Shown: positions 16,525 to 25,956, counted from the stretch's first letter. The stretch is DNA of 40,877 nt from Lachnospiraceae bacterium (GCA_017434885.1 JAFSGE010000014.1:1-40877); one strand, 5' to 3'. The notes: a model not told the origin generated them from the letters alone. Program-made: numbers and translations.

Positions 16525-17832
16525 TCAAATATCTTCATACAGACTGTCAATTACTTCAAAATAATTCTCAAAGGTTTTACGACAGCAATCCGGATTCAAG
16601 ATACTGATTTTTCCGGTTTTCAAACCTATCAGCGTAAATGCCATTGCCATTCTGTGGTCTTCATAAGTTTGTGTTGCTACTTCTTTTATCTGTTCTGCTT
16701 CAACAGGTTCAATACATATACCATCTTCCTCCGGCATTTCCCTGCATTCAATCCCCATGCGATTCAGTTCTGTTACAATTGCACTGATTCTGTCAGATTC
16801 CTGAAAACGGATATGACCAACATTTTGAATGATTGTTTTTCCTGTTGCAAAAGGTGCTATTGCCGCCATTGTCATTGTCTGGTCCGAAAAATCTTTCATA
16901 GACACCGTAAGCCCCGGATAACATTCCAGATTGCTTCCCTTAACCCAAAGACCTTCCTCTGTTTCCGCAAGACTGCATCCCATTTGTCCCAAAAGCTCTA
17001 CAAATTTAATATCTCCCTGCAAGGATTTTCTATGTACATTCTTAACAATAACATTTGTTTTTAATAACGGTGCCATTGCATAAAAATAGCTTGCTCCGGA
17101 AACATCCGGCTCTATTTGATATTCTTCCACACCGAAAGAACATTTACCGGGCACTTTTACCTCATTTCCGTCCTTACACGCAAAAATACCGAATTGTTCC
17201 ATCATGGAAAGGGTCATCTTTATATAAGAACCTTCTGTCCGGTCACCTGCCATCTTAACCAGAAGTCCCTCTTCCAAAAGAACACCTGACATTAAAAGTG
17301 CGCTGGCAAACTGACTACTGATTTTGGTATCGATACTAACTTCCTTCCAAGTAACATTCACTGATTTCATGACAAACGGAAAATGTCCTTCTTCTCCCCG
17401 GTAAGTAATCTGCACACCTGCCTGTTGCAAAATGGTAAGTAACGGTTCCATCGGACGCTTGCACATCTGGGAAGATGCATTCATTTCATATTCACCCCCA
17501 GCCAGTGCTAACATGACCGTAAGGAATCTTGCTGCGGTACCGGCGCTCCTCACATTCACACTTGCACGGGAATTGGGAATCACACCTCCCATTCCCTGAA
17601 GTAATACTTCCCTCTTTTCTTCTCTGATTTCCACCTGAAATCCCAGCTTTTGCAAACAGTCCAAAAAGGCTCTTGAATCATCACTGAAAAGTACACCTTT
17701 CAACAAACACTTCTTATCCGAAAGTGCAGCTAATAGTAACGCCCTGTTGGTAATACTTTTCGAACCGGGTACTTCCACCTTGATTTCCTTCTTATTCTCC
17801 AGTTTTCTTACCTTATACGATTCTTGAATCAT
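16525..17832 (-). CDS. aroA: 3-phosphoshikimate 1-carboxyvinyltransferase (EPSP synthase)
   Basis: A 435-residue enzyme of the shikimate pathway joining PEP and shikimate-3-phosphate. Recognisable motifs are PGSKSITNRALLLAAL (about 22-38), NVRSAGTAARFLT near 93, SQMCKRPMEPLL near 120, DVSGASYF near 240, SDQTMTMAAIAPFA near 320 and YEDHRMAMAFTLIG near 393. All key substrate-binding regions are present. NVRSAGTAARF differs from the class I NAGTAMRP segment, pointing to a class II-like enzyme. It is 20 bases downstream of the HAD gene and is probably in one transcript with MATE, HAD and hflX. Confidence 0.94.
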   Translation of the reverse strand: MIQESYKVRKLENKKEIKVEVPGSKSITNRALLLAALSDKKCLLKGVLFSDDSRAFLDCLQKLGFQVEIREEKREVLLQGMGGVIPNSRASVNVRSAGTAARFLTVMLALAGGEYEMNASSQMCKRPMEPLLTILQQAGVQITYRGEEGHFPFVMKSVNVTWKEVSIDTKISSQFASALLMSGVLLEEGLLVKMAGDRTEGSYIKMTLSMMEQFGIFACKDGNEVKVPGKCSFGVEEYQIEPDVSGASYFYAMAPLLKTNVIVKNVHRKSLQGDIKFVELLGQMGCSLAETEEGLWVKGSNLECYPGLTVSMKDFSDQTMTMAAIAPFATGKTIIQNVGHIRFQESDRISAIVTELNRMGIECREMPEEDGICIEPVEAEQIKEVATQTYEDHRMAMAFTLIGLKTGKISILNPDCCRKTFENYFEVIDSLYEDI

Positions 17833-17852
17833 TATTAAATCTCCATTTAATT

Positions 17853-18515
17853 TTATTTGTATAATAATAACATGATATCTTCAGGTTTTTCTGCAAACAC
17901 CTTTGCTCCGGCTTCTTCCTGTTCCTTCCTTGTCCTGAATCCCCAAGACACGGTAATACATGGCAATCCTGCATTTTTTGCAGTAGCTATATCCACTTCT
18001 GAATCTCCGATGTAAATTGCTTCCTCTTTAGACACACCCAATGCCTTCATTGCTTCATAAACAGTATCCGGTGCCGGTTTTTTCTTAACCCCTTCTTTTG
18101 CGCCGATTGCAATCTCCACATTTTCTGCAAAATATTGCATATATAACGCATCTACACCCTCCTGAAGCTTATTTGATACAATTGCCATCCGAAATTCTTC
18201 TTCCCGTAACGCTGTCAGAAGTTCCCTGATTCCCGGATACAAATCTGTCTTATCATTGCAATGCAGGGCGTAATGCTCCTTAAATGCTGTAAAAGCTTCC
18301 TGCAACCGTTCCTTTGACGTTCCCGCGGGAACTGCCAGTTCCAAAAGCCGCTGCACACCATTTCCTACAAAATGTCTGATTTCTTCCAAAGTTCTAAGGG
18401 GCATGTTATATTTCCCCAAAGCATAATTGACACTGGAAAGCAAATCGTCCAACGTATTTAACAACGTACCGTCCAAATCAAAAATAACCGCTTTATACTT
18501 TTTCTGTTTCATCAT
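17853..18515 (-). CDS. HAD-family phosphatase, phosphoglycolate phosphatase-like
   Basis: A 220-residue cytoplasmic phosphatase of HAD subfamily IA. Motif I is VIFDLDGTLLNT (nucleophile and acid aspartates). A helical cap follows (about 18-85). Motif II is VSNK, motif III uses the lysine in KKPAPD, and motif IV is YIGDSEVDIATAKNAG. The closest named relatives are Gph-type phosphatases, but substrates in this group are broad. Two adjacent ATGs (18515 and 18512) share the site AAGGGA. It sits between a MATE transporter (15-base gap) and aroA (20-base gap), so co-transcription is likely. Confidence 0.85.
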   Translation of the reverse strand: MMKQKKYKAVIFDLDGTLLNTLDDLLSSVNYALGKYNMPLRTLEEIRHFVGNGVQRLLELAVPAGTSKERLQEAFTAFKEHYALHCNDKTDLYPGIRELLTALREEEFRMAIVSNKLQEGVDALYMQYFAENVEIAIGAKEGVKKKPAPDTVYEAMKALGVSKEEAIYIGDSEVDIATAKNAGLPCITVSWGFRTRKEQEEAGAKVFAEKPEDIMLLLYK

Positions 18516-18530
18516 GATTCCCTTTTCTTT

Positions 18531-19910
18531 TCAGCGGGAAGTATTTCCCAATATTTTTTTCAAATGTCTGTTAACAATTAAAAAACAAATCAAATGCACC
18601 AATGCGGTCAGCGTCCATGAAACCGGATATGAAATATACAATGTCCGTAATGTTCTGTCCCACTCAAAAACAGTGAATATCCAAACCACACGGAAGGCGC
18701 AGGCACCAAGCAACGATACAATCATGGGCATAATGGCATAACCGAGCCCTCGGATACTTCCCACCAAAACGTCCATAATACCGCACAAACAATACATAAC
18801 ACATATTATTTGTAATCTTTGCATTCCATAAGCAATCACTTCTCCATCAGTAGAATACAAAGATAACAAATTCTCACCCAAAAGCACAACACCGTTGCCC
18901 ATCACCAGACCAATTACCGTTACAAGTATCAGACATTCTGCCAGAATTTTGGAAATCCTGTCAAACTTTTTGCCGCCCAGATTTTGTCCCGTAAAACTTA
19001 CCGCTGTCTGATGTACCGCATTCATTGCCGTATAAACAAATCCTTCGATATTACTTGCTGCAGTATTCCCCGCCATTGCCACCGAGCCGAAAGAATTCAC
19101 AGAAGATTGAATCAGTACATTCGAAATCGAAAACAAGGATCCCTGAATCCCTGCCGGCAAACCAATTCTTGCAATCCTTCCGAATTTGTCCCAATTAATA
19201 TGTAGCTTGTTAAGATACAGTCTAAAACAACCTTCGCTCTGCATCAGACATTTTACAATTAAAGCTGCAGACACAAATTGGGAAATAATGGTTGCGAGTG
19301 CCACTCCTGCCACTCCCATATGCAGACTGATTACAAACCAAAGATTGAGACAAACATTAATAACGCCCGCTATCGTCAAATAAAACAAGGGTCTTCTTGT
19401 ATCACCGATTGCACGAAGCACCGCACTTCCAAAATTATAAAGAAGCATTACCGGCATTCCCATGAAATAAATTCTCATATATAATACAGAATATTCAATT
19501 ACATCCTCCGGTGTATCCATCAGGGTAAGAAGCGGTTTTGCAAGTACAATTCCTATAATTGCAAGTAAGATTCCGCCGAGTACACTAATTACCATTGCTG
19601 TGTGTACAGTCTCACTTACTTCGTCCTCCTGCTTTCCTCCGTAATACCTTGCCACTAACACGTTAACCCCTACTGACATACCAATAAACAAATTTACCAG
19701 TAAATTAGTAAGTGAACTGGTAGAACCTACAGCCGCCAAAGCCTCACTTCCTGCAAAACGCCCCACCACTATCACATCCGCCGCATTAAATAACAATTGT
19801 AATATTCCTGATAAAATCAGTGGTAGCGTAAAAAGCAACATTTTCCCCAATAGAGGACCGTTACACATATCTATTTCAAATGATTTTGTTTTTCTGACTG
19901 TTTTTTCCAT
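18531..19910 (-). CDS. MATE-family efflux transporter (second copy)
   Basis: A 459-residue membrane protein with about twelve helices. It has typical MATE text: GPLLGKMLLFTLPLILSG at helix 1, LFNAADVIVVGRFAGSEALAAVGST at helix 2 (residues approximate) and GFVYTAMNAVHQTAVSFTGQNLGG in the second half. It is not a close duplicate of the MATE protein at 5876-7231; the two differ throughout. AAGGTGAGAATTT precedes the ATG at 19910. It begins a likely transcript MATE-HAD-aroA-hflX and is divergent from the plus-strand amidase, with only 62 bases between the two start codons. The substrate is unknown. Confidence 0.87.
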   Translation of the reverse strand: MEKTVRKTKSFEIDMCNGPLLGKMLLFTLPLILSGILQLLFNAADVIVVGRFAGSEALAAVGSTSSLTNLLVNLFIGMSVGVNVLVARYYGGKQEDEVSETVHTAMVISVLGGILLAIIGIVLAKPLLTLMDTPEDVIEYSVLYMRIYFMGMPVMLLYNFGSAVLRAIGDTRRPLFYLTIAGVINVCLNLWFVISLHMGVAGVALATIISQFVSAALIVKCLMQSEGCFRLYLNKLHINWDKFGRIARIGLPAGIQGSLFSISNVLIQSSVNSFGSVAMAGNTAASNIEGFVYTAMNAVHQTAVSFTGQNLGGKKFDRISKILAECLILVTVIGLVMGNGVVLLGENLLSLYSTDGEVIAYGMQRLQIICVMYCLCGIMDVLVGSIRGLGYAIMPMIVSLLGACAFRVVWIFTVFEWDRTLRTLYISYPVSWTLTALVHLICFLIVNRHLKKILGNTSR

Positions 19911-19924
19911 AAATTCTCACCTTA

Positions 19925-19953
19925 TTGTATTTTATTACATATTATATTATAAA
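19925..19953 (+). promoter_or_regulatory. Promoter of the amidase gene
   Basis: Plus-strand TTGTAT (19925-19930) and TATAAA (19948-19953) with a 17-base spacer, about 20 bases before the start at 19973. It lies in the 62-base divergent gap shared with the MATE gene. Confidence 0.55.
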
Positions 19954-19972
19954 CCCATTTTTTGAGGTCATT

Positions 19973-20497
19973 ATGCCTACAGTTGTTATAGATGCCGGAC
20001 ACGGCGGCTCCGATTTCGGAGCAACATACATGGGACGCAGAGAAAAAGACGACTCATTAAATTTGGCACTGGCCGTTGGAAACATACTGAAGAACAACGG
20101 CATCAATGTAATCTATACCCGCACAAACGATGTATATGAAGCACCTGCCAGCAAAGCCCGGGACGCTAATGCTGCCAATGCCGATTACTTTATCTCCATT
20201 CACCGCAACTCAAGTCCCTACAGCAATCAATATACCGGAATCGAATCTCTTGTTTATAACCGCAACAGCATTGCCGGCCGTATTGCAGAAAATATCAACC
20301 GTAATTTAACCGGCGTCGGCTTTGCCAATCAGGGAATTCAAGAACGCACTAACTTGGCAGTGCTTAGACGCACCAATATGCCTGCAGTTCTGGTGGAAGT
20401 CGGCTTCATCAACACTGACCGTGATAACGCCCGCTTTGACAGTCGTTTTAACGAAATTGCCGAAGCCATTGCCGACGGAATTCTCGATTCTATTTAG
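19973..20497 (+). CDS. N-acetylmuramoyl-L-alanine amidase domain protein without signal peptide
   Basis: A 174-residue Amidase_3 protein. The zinc ligands and catalytic acid of the family are in place: His in VIDAGHGG near 9, Glu in GRREKDDSLN, His in YFISIHRN near 83 and Glu in LVEVGFIN near 143. The enzyme would cut the bond between muramic acid and the stem peptide. It is the only plus-strand gene. The ATG at 19973 follows TTTGAGGTCATT. The upstream in-frame TTG coincides with the -35 box, so it cannot be the start. There is no signal peptide, transmembrane segment or wall-binding repeat, unlike most exported amidases. Access to peptidoglycan therefore needs another route, perhaps lysis. 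Confidence 0.9.
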   Translation: MPTVVIDAGHGGSDFGATYMGRREKDDSLNLALAVGNILKNNGINVIYTRTNDVYEAPASKARDANAANADYFISIHRNSSPYSNQYTGIESLVYNRNSIAGRIAENINRNLTGVGFANQGIQERTNLAVLRRTNMPAVLVEVGFINTDRDNARFDSRFNEIAEAIADGILDSI

Positions 20498-20542
20498 CAC
20501 TATCAAATGACGCCGCGCTTTGCAAGCCGTCTTATCGGACAG

Positions 20543-20577
20543 AAAGCAGAGAATGAATCACGATTCATTCTCTACTT
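20543..20577. terminator. Bidirectional terminator between convergent genes
   Basis: AGAGAATGAATC pairs with GATTCATTCTCT (12 bp, 2-nt loop) and is extended by AAAG/CTTT beyond a C/A mismatch. It lies between the amidase stop and the stop of the DUF4125 gene. T-tracts are short on both sides. Confidence 0.65.
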
Positions 20578-20598
20578 TCATGTAAAACAATATTAAAT

Positions 20599-22929
20599 TT
20601 AGATTTTATTTTCTAATTCTTCTAATGACTGATATCCATATAATAATGCTGTATTTCGCATAATCATTTCTGCAAGATTCTTTTCTTCTCTGCATAAATC
20701 TGCAATAAATCTTCCGTACAAATCCAACGTCTCATCAGAATAGGTGCCCAGTTCTCCCCTTAAGTATGTTTCATAAGAAGTATTAAATGGCGTATCATCC
20801 TCTGTATGAATGCTTCTTGCATTTGCTGCCGCCTTTGGATACCTGTCTGCAAAATCTTCCATCCACTCAACCTGTATTTTCACAATTGCTTCGATAATTT
20901 CTTTTTTTGCCTCCGGCAAAACGGGCAATGAGTCTTTGATCTTTTTGTATCTGGTTGGTGTGGTACTTTCCATCATTCTTCCATACTTTTCAGTAATTAA
21001 ATTCCAGCCGCTGTCATTCGCCACATTGAAATCATGAATATAGCTTCTGAGCATATCTTCTGTCCATGTGTGATATTGACTGGTTCTCATAATGGAGAAT
21101 GTATTAAAGTCATCCTGACAATCTGCCCTGCCGCCTTCATTATCTACTTTATCAAATGCTTCCCATTCTAAAGTAACAAGTTCCCTGATAAGTGCCGCTT
21201 TAAAGGATTCCTCTTCCCGGTTCTTCTGCGTAATGCTGTGCAAAATATTCTGTGTATGATTATCAAGATAATTATCTTCACCGCTGGTGAGCCCCTGCTT
21301 TTTCATTTCTGAGATAATCATTGCCACGATTAATTCTATTGTCTGCGGAATCCGGTCATCACCTACAGGCATCTGGGATAATGCCGTCAAAATGTCACGA
21401 ATTTCATTCAAAACATGTAACCGTTCCATTCCTCTATGCATCCATTTATAAAAAGGTGCATATGCCCTGTTCAACAAATATACCATAGCCATGGTATGCT
21501 TCATAAATTCCGAAAGAGCTATCTGCGCGGTTACTGTTTCACCTCTGCCAAACATACGTGAATAATTGTACTGACCGGATTGTGCCATAAGTGCCGCTTC
21601 TCTGGCAATTTTCTTTATTCTGACTTCTTCCGGATAATATGCCAGAATTCCCTCTCTAATCCTTGTGAATTCTCCCAAATCATCTCTGAACACTTTTCCG
21701 TTGGTAGCTGCCGCCAAACGATAGTCATCTAAAAAGAGCCACTGATTCTGCGTAGTCGGCACATCAATAAGTCCAATTAAACCTTCATAGAATTCACTGA
21801 TTTTAAATACACCCACACGTTTCTGCGCTTTGGCTGTTGTCACCCTGGTAATTCCCATATAAGTTAACGGAAGCGCGTCATATTCCCGTTGAAGTTCCTC
21901 TCCGATTTCATCATAAATCTGATCCGTCAGCCACATGCAAAATCCGGGTCCAAAATCATGATCTCTAGATATCTCATCATCAAATCCAAAGCAGTCTGAC
22001 CCCTCTCCCACAAGCCCAACCGCTATTAATGACTCATATGCCGGAAACTTTGTCTTTATCATTGGAATTCCAAATTCTTCATAAAAGGCCTCACAAAGCT
22101 CCAATCCGTTCCTAAACTGCTTTCCCATAGGCGGCTGATTCATTTGGGATGTCACCGCATTTAAGTTTTGCAGTGTAATTTCATATGCTTTACTTTTGCC
22201 TACATTTTTTTCGATTTCTATAAGTGCCATCTTGTAATATCTGGCTGATTCCTCCAAATTTCCTGCCAAATACTGTGCTTCTCCCATAGCGGAAAGGGCA
22301 CCACTGTAATGATAATCTTTTTCTTCATCCATTTCAAAAATGGAAAAAGCTCTTTTTAAATTAATAATCGCTTCTTCATATCGGTTCAGTTTCAACTGTG
22401 AAACAGCAAGATTCGTATAAGTAACTGCTGTCTCGATTCTTGCATTACTGTACTGTGTTGCTATTCCAAGAGCCCGTTCCAGACAGTCACAGGCACTTTC
22501 ATAATCTCCCATTTCCTGAAACAAAAGACTCATATTATTATACAAACTTGCATAGCGGAAATCATTATACGCAATATTCCCTTCGTAAATGGATACCACC
22601 ACCTGATATGCTGCCATGGATTCCCGAAGCAATCCCGCTGCTCTGTAAGCATTTGCCACATTTAACAACGTCGTTGCATATGACACACTTCCTTCAAGTC
22701 CCATTTTCTGCATAAGTGAAAGCACCTGACTGCAGTATTCCACTGATTTTTCAAATTCGCCGATTTCCCTGTAATGACCAATCATTTCATTCATCAGGGT
22801 AATTACTGCACCTTTATCACCTTCCTGAGCTGCTTCATCCAGTTTTGACATCAGAAATTCTTCCACTTTATCAATCTTATGTTCTGCAAATAAGTTATCC
22901 AGTTGCTGTAAAACATGTTCAATATTCAT
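20599..22929 (-). CDS. TPR-DUF4037-DUF4125 protein
   Basis: A 776-residue soluble protein of three parts. Residues 1-265 are tetratricopeptide-like helical repeats (for example YRAAGLLRESMAAYQ and LKLNRYEEAIINLKRAF). From about 290 a DUF4037 domain begins, with the nucleotidyltransferase-like signature GEGSDCFGFDDE followed by SRDHDFGPG; the Asp-x-Asp of DHD fits metal binding. From about 570 a DUF4125 domain follows (WEAFDKVDNEGGRADCQDDFNTF, MRTSQYHTW, LYGYQSLEELE; residues approximate). These domains occur together in Lachnospiraceae, and no function is established. A nucleotide-transfer activity steered by the TPR part is inference. AACGGAGGCAGAATT precedes the ATG. Confidence 0.82.
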   Translation of the reverse strand: MNIEHVLQQLDNLFAEHKIDKVEEFLMSKLDEAAQEGDKGAVITLMNEMIGHYREIGEFEKSVEYCSQVLSLMQKMGLEGSVSYATTLLNVANAYRAAGLLRESMAAYQVVVSIYEGNIAYNDFRYASLYNNMSLLFQEMGDYESACDCLERALGIATQYSNARIETAVTYTNLAVSQLKLNRYEEAIINLKRAFSIFEMDEEKDYHYSGALSAMGEAQYLAGNLEESARYYKMALIEIEKNVGKSKAYEITLQNLNAVTSQMNQPPMGKQFRNGLELCEAFYEEFGIPMIKTKFPAYESLIAVGLVGEGSDCFGFDDEISRDHDFGPGFCMWLTDQIYDEIGEELQREYDALPLTYMGITRVTTAKAQKRVGVFKISEFYEGLIGLIDVPTTQNQWLFLDDYRLAAATNGKVFRDDLGEFTRIREGILAYYPEEVRIKKIAREAALMAQSGQYNYSRMFGRGETVTAQIALSEFMKHTMAMVYLLNRAYAPFYKWMHRGMERLHVLNEIRDILTALSQMPVGDDRIPQTIELIVAMIISEMKKQGLTSGEDNYLDNHTQNILHSITQKNREEESFKAALIRELVTLEWEAFDKVDNEGGRADCQDDFNTFSIMRTSQYHTWTEDMLRSYIHDFNVANDSGWNLITEKYGRMMESTTPTRYKKIKDSLPVLPEAKKEIIEAIVKIQVEWMEDFADRYPKAAANARSIHTEDDTPFNTSYETYLRGELGTYSDETLDLYGRFIADLCREEKNLAEMIMRNTALLYGYQSLEELENKI

Positions 22930-22981
22930 AATTCTGCCTCCGTTTTCTGACTGAACTCACATGAACAACTGCCTCTCCCTT

Positions 22982-24655
22982 TTATGATTCTTCCTCATTA
23001 CTCTTGCTTGCATCATAAAATGCAAAATTATTTTTGCCGCTCTTTTTCACCTGATACATTGCAGCATCTGCACAGACAATCAGCTGTTCAAAGTTAGTAG
23101 CATCTTTGGGAAAGCTTGCGATACCGATACTTCCGCACACCTTACGCTTTTCACCTGCTAAATGAAATGGCTTATCAAACATTTGCCTGCACTGATTAGC
23201 GGCCTTCTCTAAAATTCTTGTCTGCTGACTCTTCAAAATAATAATAAACTCATCCCCTGCAAATCGATACGGGGTAAGAATCTGTGAATGCAGTTCTTTC
23301 AGTCTTGATGCCAGTTCCTTTAAAGCATCATCACCTGCTGTATGCCCGTAAGTGTCATTAATTTTCTTAAAATCGTCAATATCAAGCATCATGATGGCAC
23401 AAGGCGTCTTTGTCCTGATAGCATCCTCCAAATCCTCTACAAATTTACTTCTGTTAGGTAAACCTGTCAGGAAGTCATGCTGTGAAGCAGACTCCATAAT
23501 TCCTCTTGCTTCCTCCAGTTCACGCATCAGCTTACGGCGCTTCATGTTGTCCAGACACACTACCAAAATTGTGATTACAAGGAACCCAATCAGCATTCCC
23601 ACCGGAGCAAACATTTCCTGATATTTTTCGGTAAAGGTTTCTTCATGATTGATAATCACTGCATCTGCCGGAACCCGTGTCATATCCAGTTCGTGTTTCT
23701 TCATTACCTGTTCATCCACACAATATATATTGGGGCTTTCCCATACTGTCTCGATTTCGCTACAAGGTGTTCCGTCAATAATCCGCATCGCCATCTGCGC
23801 TGCAAGCTCACCTGATTTATGCATAGAAACCACATTTCCGCCTAAAAGTCCCTGACCGATTCCGCCTTCTACCATTCGGAGTGCCGGTACACCGGCATAC
23901 TGGGAAATAATGCGAACAGACTCATGATTTGCATACTGCTTTCCGCTTGCATCCTCTGTCATTACTACATAAATCAGTATGCTATTGTTATCAATCCCAC
24001 TAAGCGCACGCTGTAACTCAAAAGAACTAAGCTTTGAAGCATCAATTTCCGTAAATTTCAAATCAGGGAACTTATCCGCATAGCTGTAAAAATTCTTTCT
24101 CTCCGCTTCACCGGTAATTGTATCATCTAAAATGGCAATCACTGTATCAGCTTTCGGGTTTAACTGTAAACCGAATTCGATATTTTTCTCCACTGATAAT
24201 TGCTCTATTACTCCGGTAATCATCGGATTCTCAGAAGCTTCCGTTACAAGTTCAACGTCATTAACCCCTTCAAACACAAGGGGAATTCCGGCAAAAAGTT
24301 CTTCCTGATACTGCATGGCAAAGCGAAGTGCTGCATCGTCTCCGAGAATCACCACATCATAAGGTTCTACCTGTGACATGCGGTATTTCAGTCCCTCATA
24401 AAACATCTGTGCCGAAGTATCGTCATTCACTCTTTTGGTATCCATAAACTCATAATCTACCACAACACCTTCTGCTATCGCGGCCTTAATTCCCTCTATC
24501 TGAATCTGAACCGTATCCCATCCATAAGAATAGGAACTGATAAACAGGACTCTTCCGTCTTTACGCACACCGGCCGCATCTGTTGTTACCGCACTATAAA
24601 GCAGAAACATGCATGCAATTATCCCCCAAAGGCATATTCTAAATCTTTTTTTCAT
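22982..24655 (-). CDS. Membrane diguanylate cyclase with substrate-binding-protein sensor
   Basis: A 557-residue protein with an N-terminal signal/anchor (about 5-28), an extracellular periplasmic-binding-protein-like domain of the ABC_sub_bind type (about 35-310), one transmembrane helix near 350-370, and a GGDEF domain (about 390-545). The active-site loop is RFAGDEF (466-470), an A-for-G variant usually still active, with DFLTGLPNR at the domain start. No RxxD product-inhibition site lies before the loop. It should make cyclic-di-GMP in response to an extracellular ligand. The site GAGGGATAAAAG precedes ATG. It lies 52 bases downstream of nothing co-oriented but before the TPR-DUF4125 gene, possibly in one transcript. 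Confidence 0.88.
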   Translation of the reverse strand: MKKRFRICLWGIIACMFLLYSAVTTDAAGVRKDGRVLFISSYSYGWDTVQIQIEGIKAAIAEGVVVDYEFMDTKRVNDDTSAQMFYEGLKYRMSQVEPYDVVILGDDAALRFAMQYQEELFAGIPLVFEGVNDVELVTEASENPMITGVIEQLSVEKNIEFGLQLNPKADTVIAILDDTITGEAERKNFYSYADKFPDLKFTEIDASKLSSFELQRALSGIDNNSILIYVVMTEDASGKQYANHESVRIISQYAGVPALRMVEGGIGQGLLGGNVVSMHKSGELAAQMAMRIIDGTPCSEIETVWESPNIYCVDEQVMKKHELDMTRVPADAVIINHEETFTEKYQEMFAPVGMLIGFLVITILVVCLDNMKRRKLMRELEEARGIMESASQHDFLTGLPNRSKFVEDLEDAIRTKTPCAIMMLDIDDFKKINDTYGHTAGDDALKELASRLKELHSQILTPYRFAGDEFIIILKSQQTRILEKAANQCRQMFDKPFHLAGEKRKVCGSIGIASFPKDATNFEQLIVCADAAMYQVKKSGKNNFAFYDASKSNEEES

Positions 24656-24763
24656 CTTTTATCCCTCACAAATTTGCATTACACAAAATTATCCCTATTA
24701 TTTATTGTAACACATTTTTATCATAAAACAATAAGCAACTCACAATAATATCAGAACAAAAGA

Positions 24764-24791
24764 ATCCTGCTGACATAATTGTCTGCAGGAT
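24764..24791 (-). terminator. Terminator of the aldolase-domain gene
   Basis: ATCCTGC pairs with GCAGGAT and, after one mismatch, GACA with TGTC around the loop TAAT. On the minus strand TTCTTTTGTT follows. It starts 28 bases past the stop at 24819. Confidence 0.85.
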
Positions 24792-24818
24792 CCCGTCTTT
24801 CATATTTATTTTTACCGA

Positions 24819-25799
24819 TTATTCCATATTATCAAGCAATTCCTGATAAAATCTGGAGTAATCAGTTCTTGACTCCCCCATAAATTTAATTGCAGAAGCC
24901 GGATGGGAATTCATAATTCCCGTTAATAGATAAGGAATATCAAATCCCCAAATATTTCCTTTCTCTCTTTCAGCATGGATATAGTTCTGTACAAAATCCA
25001 TAATCGGCACTAAGTTGTATCTGGGATTTCTCAAAAATGCCAGCAGGGATTCCATATAACAGTTTCCTGCACCTCTTCCCATACCGCTTACGGTAGCATC
25101 TAACATACTGGCTCCGTTACTGAGTGCCTCAATCGTATTTGCAAATGCAAGCTGCTGATTATTGTGCGCATGAATACCTATCTTCTTACCATGCTTTTCT
25201 GCAATATTCATGTACTTGTCAGTAAGTCTGCGAATCTGTTCCGGATAAAATGCACCAAAGCTGTCAACAAGATAAATTACGTCCACGTCACATTCCGCTA
25301 AAATTTCAAGACCATTATCAAGCTCTTCCTCACGAACCTTTGAAATAGCCATGATATTAACAGTTGTCTCATATCCTTTATCATGCGCGTCCTGAATCAT
25401 TTCAATAGCTGCCGGAATCTGATGAATGTAGGTTGCGGTACGAACCATATCAATAACGCTGTCTTCTCTCTTTAAAATATCATTTTTAAAATCTGTTCTG
25501 CCTACGTCTGTCATAACCGAAATTTTCAAATCAAAATCATTATTTCCCACAACAGCGCGAATATCTTCCTCATCACAGAATTTCCACTTTCCGTAATCTT
25601 CTTTCTTAAAAATATCCTTAGATGCTTTATAACCGAACTCCATATAATCAATTCCTGCCTTAATATTGGCACGATACAAATCCTTTACGAACTCATCTGT
25701 AAATGCAAAATTATTTACCAGACCTCCATCTCTGAGTGTACAGTCTACCACCTTAATATCCGGTCTGAATGCGATTAAGTTACCGTTATCTCTTTTCAT
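24819..25799 (-). CDS. HMGL-like/DRE-TIM aldolase-domain protein
   Basis: A 326-residue TIM-barrel protein of the DRE-TIM metallolyase superfamily (4-hydroxy-2-oxovalerate aldolase, isopropylmalate synthase and HMG-CoA lyase relatives). The metal and substrate signature VVDCTLRDGG is at about 17-26, MEFGYK near 53, IYLVDSFGAF near 175 and IHAHNNQQLAFANTIEAL near 207 with the metal-binding His-x-His. MGRGAGN gives the phosphate/glycine loop. The C-terminal 60 residues are helical. There is no partner dehydrogenase or communication domain, so the reaction is unknown. A strong promoter is at 25873-25901, GCGGAGGATGAC precedes the ATG, and a terminator follows, so it is a one-gene unit. Confidence 0.83.
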   Translation of the reverse strand: MKRDNGNLIAFRPDIKVVDCTLRDGGLVNNFAFTDEFVKDLYRANIKAGIDYMEFGYKASKDIFKKEDYGKWKFCDEEDIRAVVGNNDFDLKISVMTDVGRTDFKNDILKREDSVIDMVRTATYIHQIPAAIEMIQDAHDKGYETTVNIMAISKVREEELDNGLEILAECDVDVIYLVDSFGAFYPEQIRRLTDKYMNIAEKHGKKIGIHAHNNQQLAFANTIEALSNGASMLDATVSGMGRGAGNCYMESLLAFLRNPRYNLVPIMDFVQNYIHAEREKGNIWGFDIPYLLTGIMNSHPASAIKFMGESRTDYSRFYQELLDNME

Positions 25800-25872
25800 G
25801 TCATCCTCCGCACATACTTTTTTATTTTTCGCTTTAAACCGTTACGCTTTAAAGCTCTAAAGTATATTTAGA

Positions 25873-25901
25873 ATAATACGCCTGTTTGTCACAAATGTCA
25901 A
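25873..25901 (-). promoter_or_regulatory. Strong sigma-A promoter of the aldolase-domain gene
   Basis: Perfect TTGACA (25896-25901) and TATTAT (25873-25878) on the minus strand with a 17-base spacer. The leader is about 65 nt and includes TTTAAAGC repeats. Confidence 0.87.
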
Positions 25902-25930
25902 TACTCAAAAATATTTTTTTTATGCAAAGA

Positions 25931-25956
25931 ACTTCGGAGTTTAATTCCCCGAAGCT
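25931..25956 (-). terminator. Hairpin overlapping the stop of the PorAB gene
   Basis: CTTCGG pairs with CCGAAG (plus flanking A/T and G/C pairs), with the stop codon TAA at 25941-25943 in the loop. On the minus strand TTCTTTGC follows, a weak T-tract. Confidence 0.5.

Noticed and set aside
420-18741. Many plus-strand open frames opposite the minus-strand genes
   Set aside because: They mirror real genes in other frames, lack ribosome sites and have skewed composition (Ser/Thr/Ile/His-rich). Only the amidase at 19973-20497 has family motifs and a ribosome site.
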